From Amycolatopsis orientalis DSM 43388 (GTDB lineage Bacteria > Actinomycetota > Actinomycetes > Mycobacteriales > Pseudonocardiaceae), in NCBI RefSeq assembly GCF_000411975.1, contig NZ_ASXG01000015.1, positions 128,612 through 192,611 on the forward strand: a stretch of DNA of 64,000 bases, written 5' to 3'. The position numbers were made by a program, and so were the translations under genes. The notes under the pieces were generated by a model that was given only the letters and a program-made list of their open reading frames with translations, was not told the DNA's origin and searched no databases. Positions 39,398-47,300 of this stretch are shown here, one piece after another; position 1 is the stretch's first letter, and every line of letters starts with the position of its first letter.

Positions 39398-40576
39398 GTG
39401 AAGCACCCCGGAGACTTCGTCATCACGGGCGGCCGCGTCGTGGCCCCGGACCGCGTACTCGACGACGGCTGGCTCGCCGTGTCCGGCGGACAGATCGCCG
39501 CGGTAGGCACCGGAACGCCCCCGAGCAGCCCGGACTCCGCGACGGTCGACGTCGCCGGGGCACTGGTCGTACCCGGTTTCGTGGACACCCACTGCCACGG
39601 CGGCGGAGGCGCGTCGTTCTCGACGCTCGACCCGGACGAGATCCGCACCGCGGTCCGCGCGCACCGGCGGCACGGCACCACGACCATGCTCGCGAGCCTG
39701 GTCTCCGACCCGATCGACCTGCTCACCGAGCAGATCGCCGCGCTGCGCGAACTCGTACAGGAGGGCGATCTCGCGGGCATCCACCTGGAGGGTCCGTTCA
39801 TCTCGCGCGCCCGCTGTGGCGCGCACGATCCGGACACTCTGCGTGAACCGGACACCGGCACGGTCGAGAAGCTGCTGCGCGCCGGGCACGGCTCGATCCG
39901 GATGGTCACGCTGGCACCGGAGCTGCACGGCGGCGTCAAGGCCGTCCGGCAGCTCGCCGAATCGGGCGTGATCGCCGCGATCGGCCACACCGACGGAGTC
40001 GCCGACCAGCTGGTCCCGGCCATCGACGCCGGCGCGACGGTCGCCACCCACCTGTTCAACGGCATGCGCCCGCTGCACCACCGCGAGCCGGGCCCGGTCG
40101 GCGTGCTGCTCGACGACGAGCGCGTGACCGTCGAGCTGATCTGCGACCTGGTCCACCTGCACCCGACGGTCGTGCGGCTGGCCGCGCAGCACGCGGGCCG
40201 CGGCCGGACGGTGCTGATCACCGACGCGATGTCGGCCACCGACGCCGCCGACGGCCGCTACACGCTGGGCCGGCTGGAGGTCGACGTCCACGACGGCGTC
40301 GCCACCCTGGACAACGGTTCGCTGGCCGGCAGCACGTTGACCATGGACAACGCCTTCCGCAACCTGGTGAAGGGTGCGAAACTCGACGTACTGGACGCCG
40401 TCCGGGCGACCTCGGCGCGACCGGCCGAACTGCTCGGCATCGCCGACCGCACCGGCGCACTGCGTCCCGGCCTGGCCGCGGACGCCGTGATCCTGGACGA
40501 CGACCTGCGCCCGACCCGGGTCCTGCACCGGGGCGAATGGGTGACCGAGGCGGGCCGGGCTACCTTGAGTACGTGA
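39398..40576 (+). CDS. nagA: N-acetylglucosamine-6-phosphate deacetylase
   Basis: A 392-residue amidohydrolase that removes acetate from GlcNAc-6-phosphate in chitin and peptidoglycan recycling. Seen are VVPGFVDTHCHGGGGASF (metal His pair), HLEGPFISRARCGAHDP, ATHLFNGMRPLHHREPG and LITDAMSATDAADG with the catalytic Asp. GTG 39398 is chosen because -10 box TATGCT lies immediately upstream, implying a leaderless transcript; ATG 39386 lies within that promoter. No nagB is next to it. Confidence 0.93.
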   Translation: MKHPGDFVITGGRVVAPDRVLDDGWLAVSGGQIAAVGTGTPPSSPDSATVDVAGALVVPGFVDTHCHGGGGASFSTLDPDEIRTAVRAHRRHGTTTMLASLVSDPIDLLTEQIAALRELVQEGDLAGIHLEGPFISRARCGAHDPDTLREPDTGTVEKLLRAGHGSIRMVTLAPELHGGVKAVRQLAESGVIAAIGHTDGVADQLVPAIDAGATVATHLFNGMRPLHHREPGPVGVLLDDERVTVELICDLVHLHPTVVRLAAQHAGRGRTVLITDAMSATDAADGRYTLGRLEVDVHDGVATLDNGSLAGSTLTMDNAFRNLVKGAKLDVLDAVRATSARPAELLGIADRTGALRPGLAADAVILDDDLRPTRVLHRGEWVTEAGRATLST

Positions 40577-40607
40577 CGAGCTAGCCCTCGACAGGCGGAC
40601 GGAGCGG

Positions 40608-41123
40608 ATGAGCGAGCCGAAAGACCCGGAACGGTTACTGGCCGACGCGCTGCGTGCCCAAGCTGTCTTCGCTCCACACGTCGTGGCGAATCCGGCCGAT
40701 GAGCAAGCGGACGCCGCGGCCGGCGCTTCGGGCACCGGCTCGCAGGGCTCGCTCCAGCCCGGCACTTCCGGCACGGGCTCGTTCCGCACCGCCGGCGGGC
40801 CCGGCATGTCCGGAACCGGTTCGTTCGAGGCTGGCGCGCCGTCGCAAACCGGCCCGACCACCGAACTGCCGCCCAACTACGGTCTGCTGTCCGGGGCGGG
40901 AGCCGATTCGCTGGCCCGCGAACGCGCCGCGCTCGACGCGGCCGACCGCTCCTCGGCCGGCGCCACCGGCTCGCTCCCGCCGGCTGGGGCGAACGACGCG
41001 ACCCTCCGCCGCCCCGCTCAGCCGGTGCAGAACGGCCCGCTGCCCGCGCACTGGGTCCTGCTGCTCGCGGTGCTGCTCGGCCTCGCCGCCGGGTCCGTCA
41101 TCGGCCTGCTGACGCTGATCTGA
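40608..41123 (+). CDS. Tail-anchored protein with low-complexity SGTGS repeats
   Basis: A 171-residue protein of unknown function. Residues 1-25 are an ordered, acidic helix (EPKDPERLLADALRAQA). The middle is Gly/Ser/Thr/Pro-rich with three SGTGS repeats and is probably disordered. A single C-terminal membrane helix (HWVLLLAVLLGLAAGSVIGL) ends the chain, so the bulk is cytoplasmic. It lies between nagA and a DedA gene on the same strand with 31 and 139 bp spacing. I do not recognise the family. Confidence 0.7.
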   Translation: MSEPKDPERLLADALRAQAVFAPHVVANPADEQADAAAGASGTGSQGSLQPGTSGTGSFRTAGGPGMSGTGSFEAGAPSQTGPTTELPPNYGLLSGAGADSLARERAALDAADRSSAGATGSLPPAGANDATLRRPAQPVQNGPLPAHWVLLLAVLLGLAAGSVIGLLTLI

Positions 41124-41262
41124 GCCCGCGCCCCTCCCGCTTGCCCGGACGGCCACCGCGGCGGGCACTCCCGGGCCGAGTTCTTCACCCCGATCCCACA
41201 CCGATGACCTGCGCTTCCTTGCCCAATGAGGTCGCACTGAGTCACCCTGTACCGTTTTCGGT

Positions 41263-41967
41263 GTGATTCTCGCCCAGAACACAGTGACCACCATGTCCCT
41301 GCTGCCGTCGTGGCTGGACCCGCAGCATCTGCTGAACGGGCTGACGGTCCCCGTGATCGCCGTGCTGTGCTTGATCATCTTCATCGAGAGCAGCATCTTC
41401 CCGGTCCTTCCCGGCGACTCGTTGCTGTTCACCGCGGGCCTGTTCATCGCGAACGGCACCCTGAAGGCCCCGCTGTGGCTGGTGTGCGTGCTGGTCACGA
41501 TCGCCGCGCTGCTGGGCAACCTCGTCGGGTACTACCTCGGCTACTTCGTCGGGCCGAAGCTGTTCAGCAGGCCGGATTCGAAGTTCTTCAAGCAGGAGTA
41601 CGTCGACAAGACGCACGCGTTCCTGGAAAAGCACGGGCCGAAGGCCGTCGTGCTGGCCCGGTTCGTGCCGTTCGTGCGGACGTTCATCACCTGGATCGCC
41701 GGAATCGGCCGGATGGACCCGAAGCGCTACTTCACCTACACGGTCATCGGCGGCATCCTCTGGGCCGCGGGCATCACCGTGCTGGGGTCGCTGCTCGGCA
41801 ACATCGGCTTCATCCGCGACAACGTCGACGCGATCTTCGTGCTCATCGTGCTGGTGTCGGTGGTGCCGATCGCGATCGAATACCTGCGCGGCCGCCGCGG
41901 CAAGAAGGCGCGTCCGGCCGACAACTCGGCCGACGTCACGCAGCAGATCCCGCGCGTGCGCGACTGA
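41263..41967 (+). CDS. DedA-family membrane protein
   Basis: A 234-residue integral membrane protein with about five helices. DedA proteins flip undecaprenyl phosphate or phosphatidylethanolamine-like lipids and support membrane potential. Family signs are FIESSIFPVLPGDSLLFTAG with the Glu and the PGD/PGE turn, and VVLARFVPFVRTFITWIAG with the two Arg residues needed for function. GTG 41263 follows TACCGT by seven bases; ATG 41293 is the alternative. A second DedA gene is in the window at 54824. Confidence 0.93.
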   Translation: MILAQNTVTTMSLLPSWLDPQHLLNGLTVPVIAVLCLIIFIESSIFPVLPGDSLLFTAGLFIANGTLKAPLWLVCVLVTIAALLGNLVGYYLGYFVGPKLFSRPDSKFFKQEYVDKTHAFLEKHGPKAVVLARFVPFVRTFITWIAGIGRMDPKRYFTYTVIGGILWAAGITVLGSLLGNIGFIRDNVDAIFVLIVLVSVVPIAIEYLRGRRGKKARPADNSADVTQQIPRVRD

Positions 41968-41982
41968 CTTTCCGCATTGTCC

Positions 41983-42017
41983 CGAAGCGGCGTCCGGAGT
42001 CTCCGGACGCCGCTTCG
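41983..42017. terminator. Very strong bidirectional stem-loop terminator
   Basis: A 35-bp perfect palindrome with 17-bp arms (left arm CGAAGCGGCGTCCGGAG) around a single T lies between the convergent DedA and GlcD-type genes. Confidence 0.85.
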
Positions 42018-42028
42018 TCGTATCCGGG

Positions 42029-43423
42029 TCAGTCGGTCATCGAGAACATCGAGCCCGGGTTGAAGAGGTTCTCCGGGTCGAGGGCCTGTTTGATCTGCCG
42101 GTGCACGCGGATTCCGACCGGGCCGATCTCGCGGGCGAGCCATTCGCGCTTGATCTTGCCGACGCCGTGCTCGCCGGTCACCGTGCCGCCGAGCGACAGG
42201 CCGACGTCGAGGATCTCGTCGAACGCCTGCTGGGCGCGCGCGAACTCGTCCTCGGAATCGGGGGCGTACACGATGGTCGGGTGCATGTTCCCGTCCCCGG
42301 CGTGGCCGACGACAGCGATCTTGAGGCCCACTTTTTCGCTGATCCGTTCGCAGCCGCGGATCAGCTCGGCGATCCGGGTGCGGGGCACGCTGACGTCGTC
42401 GGTGAGCCAGACGCCATAGGTCTCCAGCGCGGTCAGCACGACGCGACGGGCCTGCAGCAGCATCTTGCCCTCTTCGAGGTCGTCCGTGGCGTAGACGAGG
42501 TCCGCGCCGCAGTCGGTGCAGATCTGCTCGAGCAGCGCCAGTTCGCGCCGCGCCGCCTCGCCGCCGGCGTCGGACTGGCCGAGCAGGAGAGCCTGACAGT
42601 CCGAACCCGCGCCGAGGTCGGTGTTGAGGTAGGCCTCGGACGCCTTGATCGACGCCGCGTCCATGATCTCCAGCAGCGACGGCACCAACCCCTCGCGCAC
42701 CGCACGCGCGACCGCCTCGCCGGCCGCTTCGGTGGTGTTGAACCCGGCGACGAAAGTGGCCGGGGCCTGCGGAAGCGGCCGCAGCGACACGGTCGCCTGG
42801 GTGATCACGCCGAGCGTGCCCTCGCTGCCGATGAACAGTTTGGTGAGGTCGTAGCCCGCGACGCCCTTGACCGTGCGCCGGCCGGTTTTCAGCAGCGACC
42901 CGTCGGCGAGCACGACTTCCAAGCCGAGCACCGAATCAGTGGTCACCCCGTATTTGACGCAGCAGAGACCGCCGGCGTTGGTGGAGAGGTTGCCGCCGAT
43001 GGTGCACCAGTCGTAGCTGGACGGGTCGGGCGGATAGAACAGGCCGTGCTTTTCGACCGCGGACCGGAAGTCGAGGTTGACGACGCCCGGCTGCACGACG
43101 GCGAGCCGGTTGCCCGCGTCGACCTCCAGGATCTCGTTCAGCTTCGTCAGCGAAAGCACGACACAGCCGTCGATCGCGTTGGCCGCGCCGGAAAGCCCGC
43201 TGCCCGCCCCGCGCGGCACGATGGGGACTCTCGCTTCGGCACAAGCCCGGACAGTCGCCTGTACTCCCGCGGTATCCGCCGGAAGCACGACCGCCAACGG
43301 TTTTCCCGAGGGAGCGAGCGGCATCATGTCGCGTGCGTAGGCGTCGGTGACGTCAGCGTCGGTGAGCACCGCGGCTGGACCGAGGTCGTCCCGGAGCCGC
43401 TGGAGGAGGGCGTCGTTGCTCAT
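42029..43423 (-). CDS. FAD-linked oxidase, GlcD/lactate dehydrogenase type
   Basis: A 464-residue VAO-fold flavoprotein that oxidises D-2-hydroxy acids such as glycolate or D-lactate. The FAD loop is VPRGAGSGLSGAANAIDG, then CTIGGNLSTNAGG and LFIGSEGTLGVITQ. The C-terminal half has VVGHAGDGNMHP with metal/substrate His and DPENLFNPGSMF at the end. There are no adjacent GlcE or GlcF subunits, so it is the single-subunit kind. Twin palindromes precede it. Confidence 0.93.
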   Translation of the reverse strand: MSNDALLQRLRDDLGPAAVLTDADVTDAYARDMMPLAPSGKPLAVVLPADTAGVQATVRACAEARVPIVPRGAGSGLSGAANAIDGCVVLSLTKLNEILEVDAGNRLAVVQPGVVNLDFRSAVEKHGLFYPPDPSSYDWCTIGGNLSTNAGGLCCVKYGVTTDSVLGLEVVLADGSLLKTGRRTVKGVAGYDLTKLFIGSEGTLGVITQATVSLRPLPQAPATFVAGFNTTEAAGEAVARAVREGLVPSLLEIMDAASIKASEAYLNTDLGAGSDCQALLLGQSDAGGEAARRELALLEQICTDCGADLVYATDDLEEGKMLLQARRVVLTALETYGVWLTDDVSVPRTRIAELIRGCERISEKVGLKIAVVGHAGDGNMHPTIVYAPDSEDEFARAQQAFDEILDVGLSLGGTVTGEHGVGKIKREWLAREIGPVGIRVHRQIKQALDPENLFNPGSMFSMTD

Positions 43424-43445
43424 CTCCGCATGGTAAACCGGCCTC

Positions 43446-43470
43446 TCCGCAGTGCGGAATATTAATTCCG
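43446..43470 (-). promoter_or_regulatory. Two overlapping palindromes upstream of the oxidase gene
   Basis: TCCGCA-G-TGCGGA (43446-43458) overlaps CGGAAT-ATTA-ATTCCG (43455-43470). They fill most of the 50-bp gap before the oxidase gene, which suggests tight control, for instance by a GntR or other regulator. They could instead end the methyltransferase transcript. Confidence 0.45.
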
Positions 43471-43473
43471 ATA

Positions 43474-44070
43474 TTAGCTGGTCCGCCGGGCGCGCAGGAC
43501 GGTGTCGCGCGTGTGCGCGGTGCCCGGCGGGGCAGGCGCTACCCGCGGCCGGCTCTCGTTGACGAGCACGGTCCACTCGTCGCCGAGAGCCCGCGCGATG
43601 TCGTCCGGCTGGCAGTAACCGGCGTGTTCTGGCGACAGCTCCCGCGGATCGTGACTGGCGAAGAGAAAAGTCCCGCCGGGCGCGACCGCGTCGAGCAGCT
43701 TCCGCAGCAGCCGCTCGTCCTTGCGGAGCGGGAAATACTGGACGTTGACCAGGTCGAACGCCCGCGCCGGAAGCGGAATCGCGGCCAGGTCCGAACACAC
43801 CCAGGCGATCCCGGCGTTGGCCGCGGCCGCCCGCTCCAACGCGGTGCGCGAGATGTCGAGCGCCGTCACCTGCCAGCCCCGCGCGGCCAGCCATCGCGCG
43901 TCGGCCCCTTCGCCGCAGCCGACGTCCAACGCCTGCCCCGGCGCCAGCCCCTCGACCTCGGTGACGAGCACGCCGTTGGGCTCGCCGCTGAACACCTGCT
44001 CGCGGCTGCGGTAGAGGTCTTCCCAGGACTGCGCGTCCTGCATGGTTTCGGATTTCCCGGACGGAGCCAT
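43474..44070 (-). CDS. Class I SAM-dependent methyltransferase
   Basis: A 198-residue methyltransferase-fold protein. Motif I is ALDVGCGEGADARWLA, motif II VTALDISRTALERA, motif III near WVCSDLAAIPLPARAFD and motif IV VAPGGTFLFASHDP. The opening (WEDLYRSREQVFSGEPN) is typical of the TehB/thiopurine-like group. ATG 44070 follows GGAGG by 11 bases; ATG 44043 is possible. The substrate is unknown. Confidence 0.87.
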   Translation of the reverse strand: MAPSGKSETMQDAQSWEDLYRSREQVFSGEPNGVLVTEVEGLAPGQALDVGCGEGADARWLAARGWQVTALDISRTALERAAAANAGIAWVCSDLAAIPLPARAFDLVNVQYFPLRKDERLLRKLLDAVAPGGTFLFASHDPRELSPEHAGYCQPDDIARALGDEWTVLVNESRPRVAPAPPGTAHTRDTVLRARRTS

Positions 44071-44145
44071 TTTCGTTACCACCTCCGCCGTTCACGATTC
44101 CGCTGACCGCGCCGGACGACAAGGTTCTTTGCCGGAACCGCAAAG

Positions 44146-45027
44146 TCAGCGGCCGAGGTTCTCCAGGTCGGCCAGCAGGTCCGGGTGCTTCGGGGTCCAG
44201 CCGAGCGCTTGCTGGGTGTGGACGCTGGAGGCGGGCTGGTCCATCGCGAAGATCGGACCGAGCGGGCCGTAGGTCTCCTCCGGCACTGATTCGACCGGAA
44301 GCCCCAGCCGCCGTCCGATCACTGCCGCGATGTCCGCGACCGGAACGCCTTCGTCGGCGACCGCGTGCCAGGCCGTCCCTGGTTCCGCTTTCTCCAACGC
44401 GAGCCGGAAGAGGACCGCCGCGTCGAGCGCGTGCACCGCCGGCCAACGTTGCGTGCCGTCGCCCGGATAACCGGACACTCCGCTTTGCCGGGCAATGTTG
44501 GTCAACAGGCCGGCAAATCCGCCCTCGCCGTTGTTGTGCACCGTGCGCGGCAGCCGCACCGCTGACGTCCGGACTCCGCGATCCGCGAACCCCAGCACCT
44601 CGGTGACTGTGCGCCCCCTCCCGCCGACCGGCCCGTCCGTCGAAACCGGATCGGCCTCGGTCGCCACGCGGCCGGGCACGAACGGCGTGCCGGAAACCGC
44701 GACCAACGGCCGACCGCTACCGACCAGCGTCTCGGCTTGCGCCTTGAGCGCCGCAGTCTCCTCGGCGACCGCGTTCGCGAGGGCTTCGGCGCTGCTGAAC
44801 GCGTTGGCAAAGGCGAGATGGATCACCCCGTCGGCCTTGGCCGCGTTCTCGCGGATGACGTCCAGATCGGCCAGCGCCCCCCGAACCGGCTCGGCGCCAG
44901 CCTTTTCGGCCGCCGCGGCGGAGGCGTCCGACCTCGCGAGCGCGACCACGGAATGGCCGTTGTCCAGCAGTTCGGCGACGACGGCGGAGCCGACCAAACC
45001 GGTCGCGCCGGTGACAAACACGCGCAT
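44146..45027 (-). CDS. NAD-dependent epimerase/dehydratase-like (extended SDR)
   Basis: A 293-residue extended/atypical SDR. The cofactor site is MRVFVTGATGLVGSAVVAEL. The classical YxxxK is not evident; instead TSAVRLPRTVHNNGEGGFAG and later VHALDAAVLFRLALEKA match NAD(P)H-binding epimerase-like stress proteins. It is divergent from a TetR regulator with two operators between them, so it is probably the regulated target. Confidence 0.87.
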   Translation of the reverse strand: MRVFVTGATGLVGSAVVAELLDNGHSVVALARSDASAAAAEKAGAEPVRGALADLDVIRENAAKADGVIHLAFANAFSSAEALANAVAEETAALKAQAETLVGSGRPLVAVSGTPFVPGRVATEADPVSTDGPVGGRGRTVTEVLGFADRGVRTSAVRLPRTVHNNGEGGFAGLLTNIARQSGVSGYPGDGTQRWPAVHALDAAVLFRLALEKAEPGTAWHAVADEGVPVADIAAVIGRRLGLPVESVPEETYGPLGPIFAMDQPASSVHTQQALGWTPKHPDLLADLENLGR

Positions 45028-45048
45028 GGATCTCTCCCTGAAAGTGAT

Positions 45049-45097
45049 GGGACTATTGTCCCGTCACACGCTACCAGGGTGACGGGACAAAGGTCTC
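45049..45097. promoter_or_regulatory. Twin TetR-type operators
   Basis: GGGAC-TATT-GTCCC at 45049-45062 and GGGAC-AAAG-GTCTC at 45084-45097 lie 35 bp apart. Together they form a larger inverted repeat with 12-bp perfect arms (TTGTCCCGTCAC, 45056-45067, and its complement at 45079-45090). They fill the divergent region between the epimerase and TetR genes. Confidence 0.65.
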
Positions 45098-45116
45098 ATC
45101 ACATAGGATGGACTTC

Positions 45117-45701
45117 ATGGCCCGCTGGGAACCCGGAGCACGCGAACGCCTGGTCGTGGCGGCTGTCGACCTGTTCGCCGAACAGGGCTACGACGCCACG
45201 ACGGTCGCTCAGATCGCGGAGCGCGCGGGCGTCACCAAGAGCACGTTCTTCCGGCATTTCCCGGACAAGCGGGAGCTGCTGGTGGCCGGGCAGGAAACAC
45301 TGAGCAGACTGCTCGCGGAGGGAATCGCCGACGCCCCCGCCGAAGCCAGCCCGCTGGAAGCCGTCGCGAACGGCCTGCGCCGCGCCGCGACCGCGATGGG
45401 CCCGATGAACCGGGAAATCGCCCCTCGGTTGAGGGCCGCCGTCGCGGCCAGCACGGAACTTCAGGAGCGAGACGCGTTGAAGAGCGTCGGCCTCGCTGCG
45501 GCGATGACTGCCGCCTTGACCGCCCGAGGCCTACCCGAAGCGACTGCGGCGCTCGCCAGCGAGTTGGGGCTGCTGGCTTTCAAGCGGGGGTTCGCCGAGT
45601 GGTCGGAAACCGACCGCGGCGACGAGGCGGACCCGACTCCGGCAGAGCATTTGGTGGCGGCGCTGGAGGAACTTCGGGTGGCGAGCGCTTCGTTGGGCTG
45701 A
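45117..45701 (+). CDS. TetR-family regulator
   Basis: A 194-residue repressor. The N-terminal DNA-binding domain is GARERLVVAAVDLFAEQGY, then TTVAQIAERAGVTKSTFFRHF and PDKRELLV. The rest is the ligand-binding helical bundle. ATG 45117 is preferred because AGGATGG is seven bases upstream; ATG 45108 is also in frame. It is divergent from the epimerase-like gene and almost certainly controls it and itself through the twin operators. Confidence 0.93.
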   Translation: MARWEPGARERLVVAAVDLFAEQGYDATTVAQIAERAGVTKSTFFRHFPDKRELLVAGQETLSRLLAEGIADAPAEASPLEAVANGLRRAATAMGPMNREIAPRLRAAVAASTELQERDALKSVGLAAAMTAALTARGLPEATAALASELGLLAFKRGFAEWSETDRGDEADPTPAEHLVAALEELRVASASLG

Positions 45702-46600
45702 GTCCGGTCCGGTGGCTTCCTCCCGCTGGAGGTGTTCGGGCTGGGCCAGCGGGGGAGGCAGAGATGTAGCTGATCGCAGCATCCGGTGGCCGCATGGGAA
45801 GGCTTCGGGCAGTGAGTGTTCTGGTTGAAGCTATTACGCAGCAACGGAATCCGCACCGGACAAACGACGCCGACAGCAAGCGGAGCCGCTGCGCCTCAAG
45901 CGCGGTTAGTCCCAGTCCTGGCAACGACCACGGAGACGCCGTTGCCCAGCGCATCCGCTCGCCGCGCCGGAAGCGCGGCAGCGAACCTTCACCGAGCCGA
46001 CCAAGCAGAACCCGCCCGCTCCGGACGCCTTACCCCCGCACGGCATCCGTACCGGGCAAACACTGCCGCCAGCGAACGGGGAGCGCAGAACCTCGAGCGC
46101 GGCCGCGCGGCCAGAGATGACGCTGCCCAGGGCACCGAACACTCCGGCGGCACTTCACCGGGCGCGCCGGAGTAGGAGCCGCACCCTCCCACTCCGCGCG
46201 CCTTACGCCGCGCCGGAGAAACGACCGCCGACAGCGAGCCGAACCGCTGCGGCTCAAGCGCGGTTGGCCCGAGCCCCAGCAACGACCACAGACGCGACGC
46301 TGGCCAGCGCTGCAACCGGTCACCTTGCCGCAGCTCAGGTAGCGAACCCGTCCGCACTGACCAAACAGAAGCCGAGCCCGCTCACGCCGGTGAGCATCCT
46401 CGCGGCGCTAGCAACCACGGCCAGCGAACCGGGAGCAGCGAATCTCAAACGCGGCGAACCCGGCGGCCAGCAAAGACAGACGCGACGCGGCCCAGCCGCA
46501 GCCGCCGGTGGTCGAGCTGGTAGCTCAGGGGAGTGCATCACCGGGCTGCGACAATCCAGGGCCAACGGAATCCGGTCGCGCCAGGGGCGTTCTCGCCTAC
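45702..46600. repeat. Non-coding region of degenerate ~180-bp (higher-order ~355-bp) repeats
   Basis: Four related blocks carry a common tail close to CTCAAGCGCGG at 45895, 46092, 46253 and 46444, spaced 197, 161 and 191 bp. Blocks 1 and 3 match best (45863-45942 with 46220-46303, about 357 bp apart), with the words AACGACCGCCGACAGCGAGC and CAGCAACGACCAC. Blocks 2 and 4 form the other pair. Open frames exist but are Arg/Ala/Pro-rich with no start signals or motifs. I see no gene here. Confidence 0.7.
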
Positions 46601-46624
46601 CGGGCGTCGGGCAATGTCCGCGTG

Positions 46625-47180
46625 GACGAGCATCGACGGATAGCCGCGCGACCCGAGCGCCGAGCGCCAGTCACAGGAACCGAGCATCGACCGGCAGCCA
46701 CGCGAGCCGAGCACCGACCGCCAGTCGCGCGAGCCAAGCCCCGCCGAGCAACCACGCGAGCCCAGCGCCGATCGGCAGCCACGCAAGCCCAGCACCGACT
46801 GCCAGTCGCGCGAGCCAGTCCCGGCGAGCAGCCGCGCGAGCCCAGCGCCGGAGAGCAGCCAAGCGACACGAGCACCGACCGCCTGTCACGCGAGCCAAGC
46901 CCCGGCGAGCAGCCACGCGAGCCCAGCGCCGACTGCCAGTCACGCAAGCCAGTCCCGGCGAGCAGCCGCGCGAGCCCAGCGCCGGAGAGCAGCCAAGCGA
47001 CACGAGCATCGACCGGCAGCCGACCGAGCCGAGCATCGACCGCCAGCCACGCGAGCCAAGCCCCGGCGAGCAGCCACGCGAGCCGAGCGCCGGAGAGCGG
47101 CCACCCGAGCCGCGCGTAGACCGGCAGTCAGGCGAGACCAGCGCCGACCGGCAGTCACGCGAGCCGAGCGTCGACGGGTA
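46625..47180. repeat. Tandem array of about twenty 26/27-bp units
   Basis: The unit is close to GAGCCCAGCGCCGATCGG followed by CAGCCACGC (27 bp). At least two copies are 26 bp (for example those starting at 46812 and 46946), so no single frame is kept throughout and a protein-coding role is unlikely. A block of five units is duplicated at 134-bp distance (46812 against 46946), showing stepwise growth. The array ends about 120 bp before the efflux gene stop codon. Each strand shows open frames with 9-residue periodicity, which is only the result of the 27-bp period. Confidence 0.85.
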
Positions 47181-47300
47181 GTCGGCTGGGTCGAGCATCG
47201 ACAGGGCGGCCCGGACTGGGGCATTTCCCTTGTCCAGCAACCGGAATTGCGGAGCCCGTCAGGCAGGTGGGGTTCGTGCGCCTGCCTGACGGGGTGGGGG

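Noticed and set aside
46505..46580. Stretch with GGTAGCTCAGGGGAG resembling a tRNA D-arm
   Set aside because: No matching acceptor stem, anticodon stem or GGTTCGAATCC-type T-arm could be folded from the surrounding bases.
46117..47240. Long open frames on both strands with 9-residue repeats over the tandem array
   Set aside because: The periodicity follows from the 27-bp DNA unit; some units are 26 bp, several frames are open at once, and no ribosome site or known motif supports any of them.
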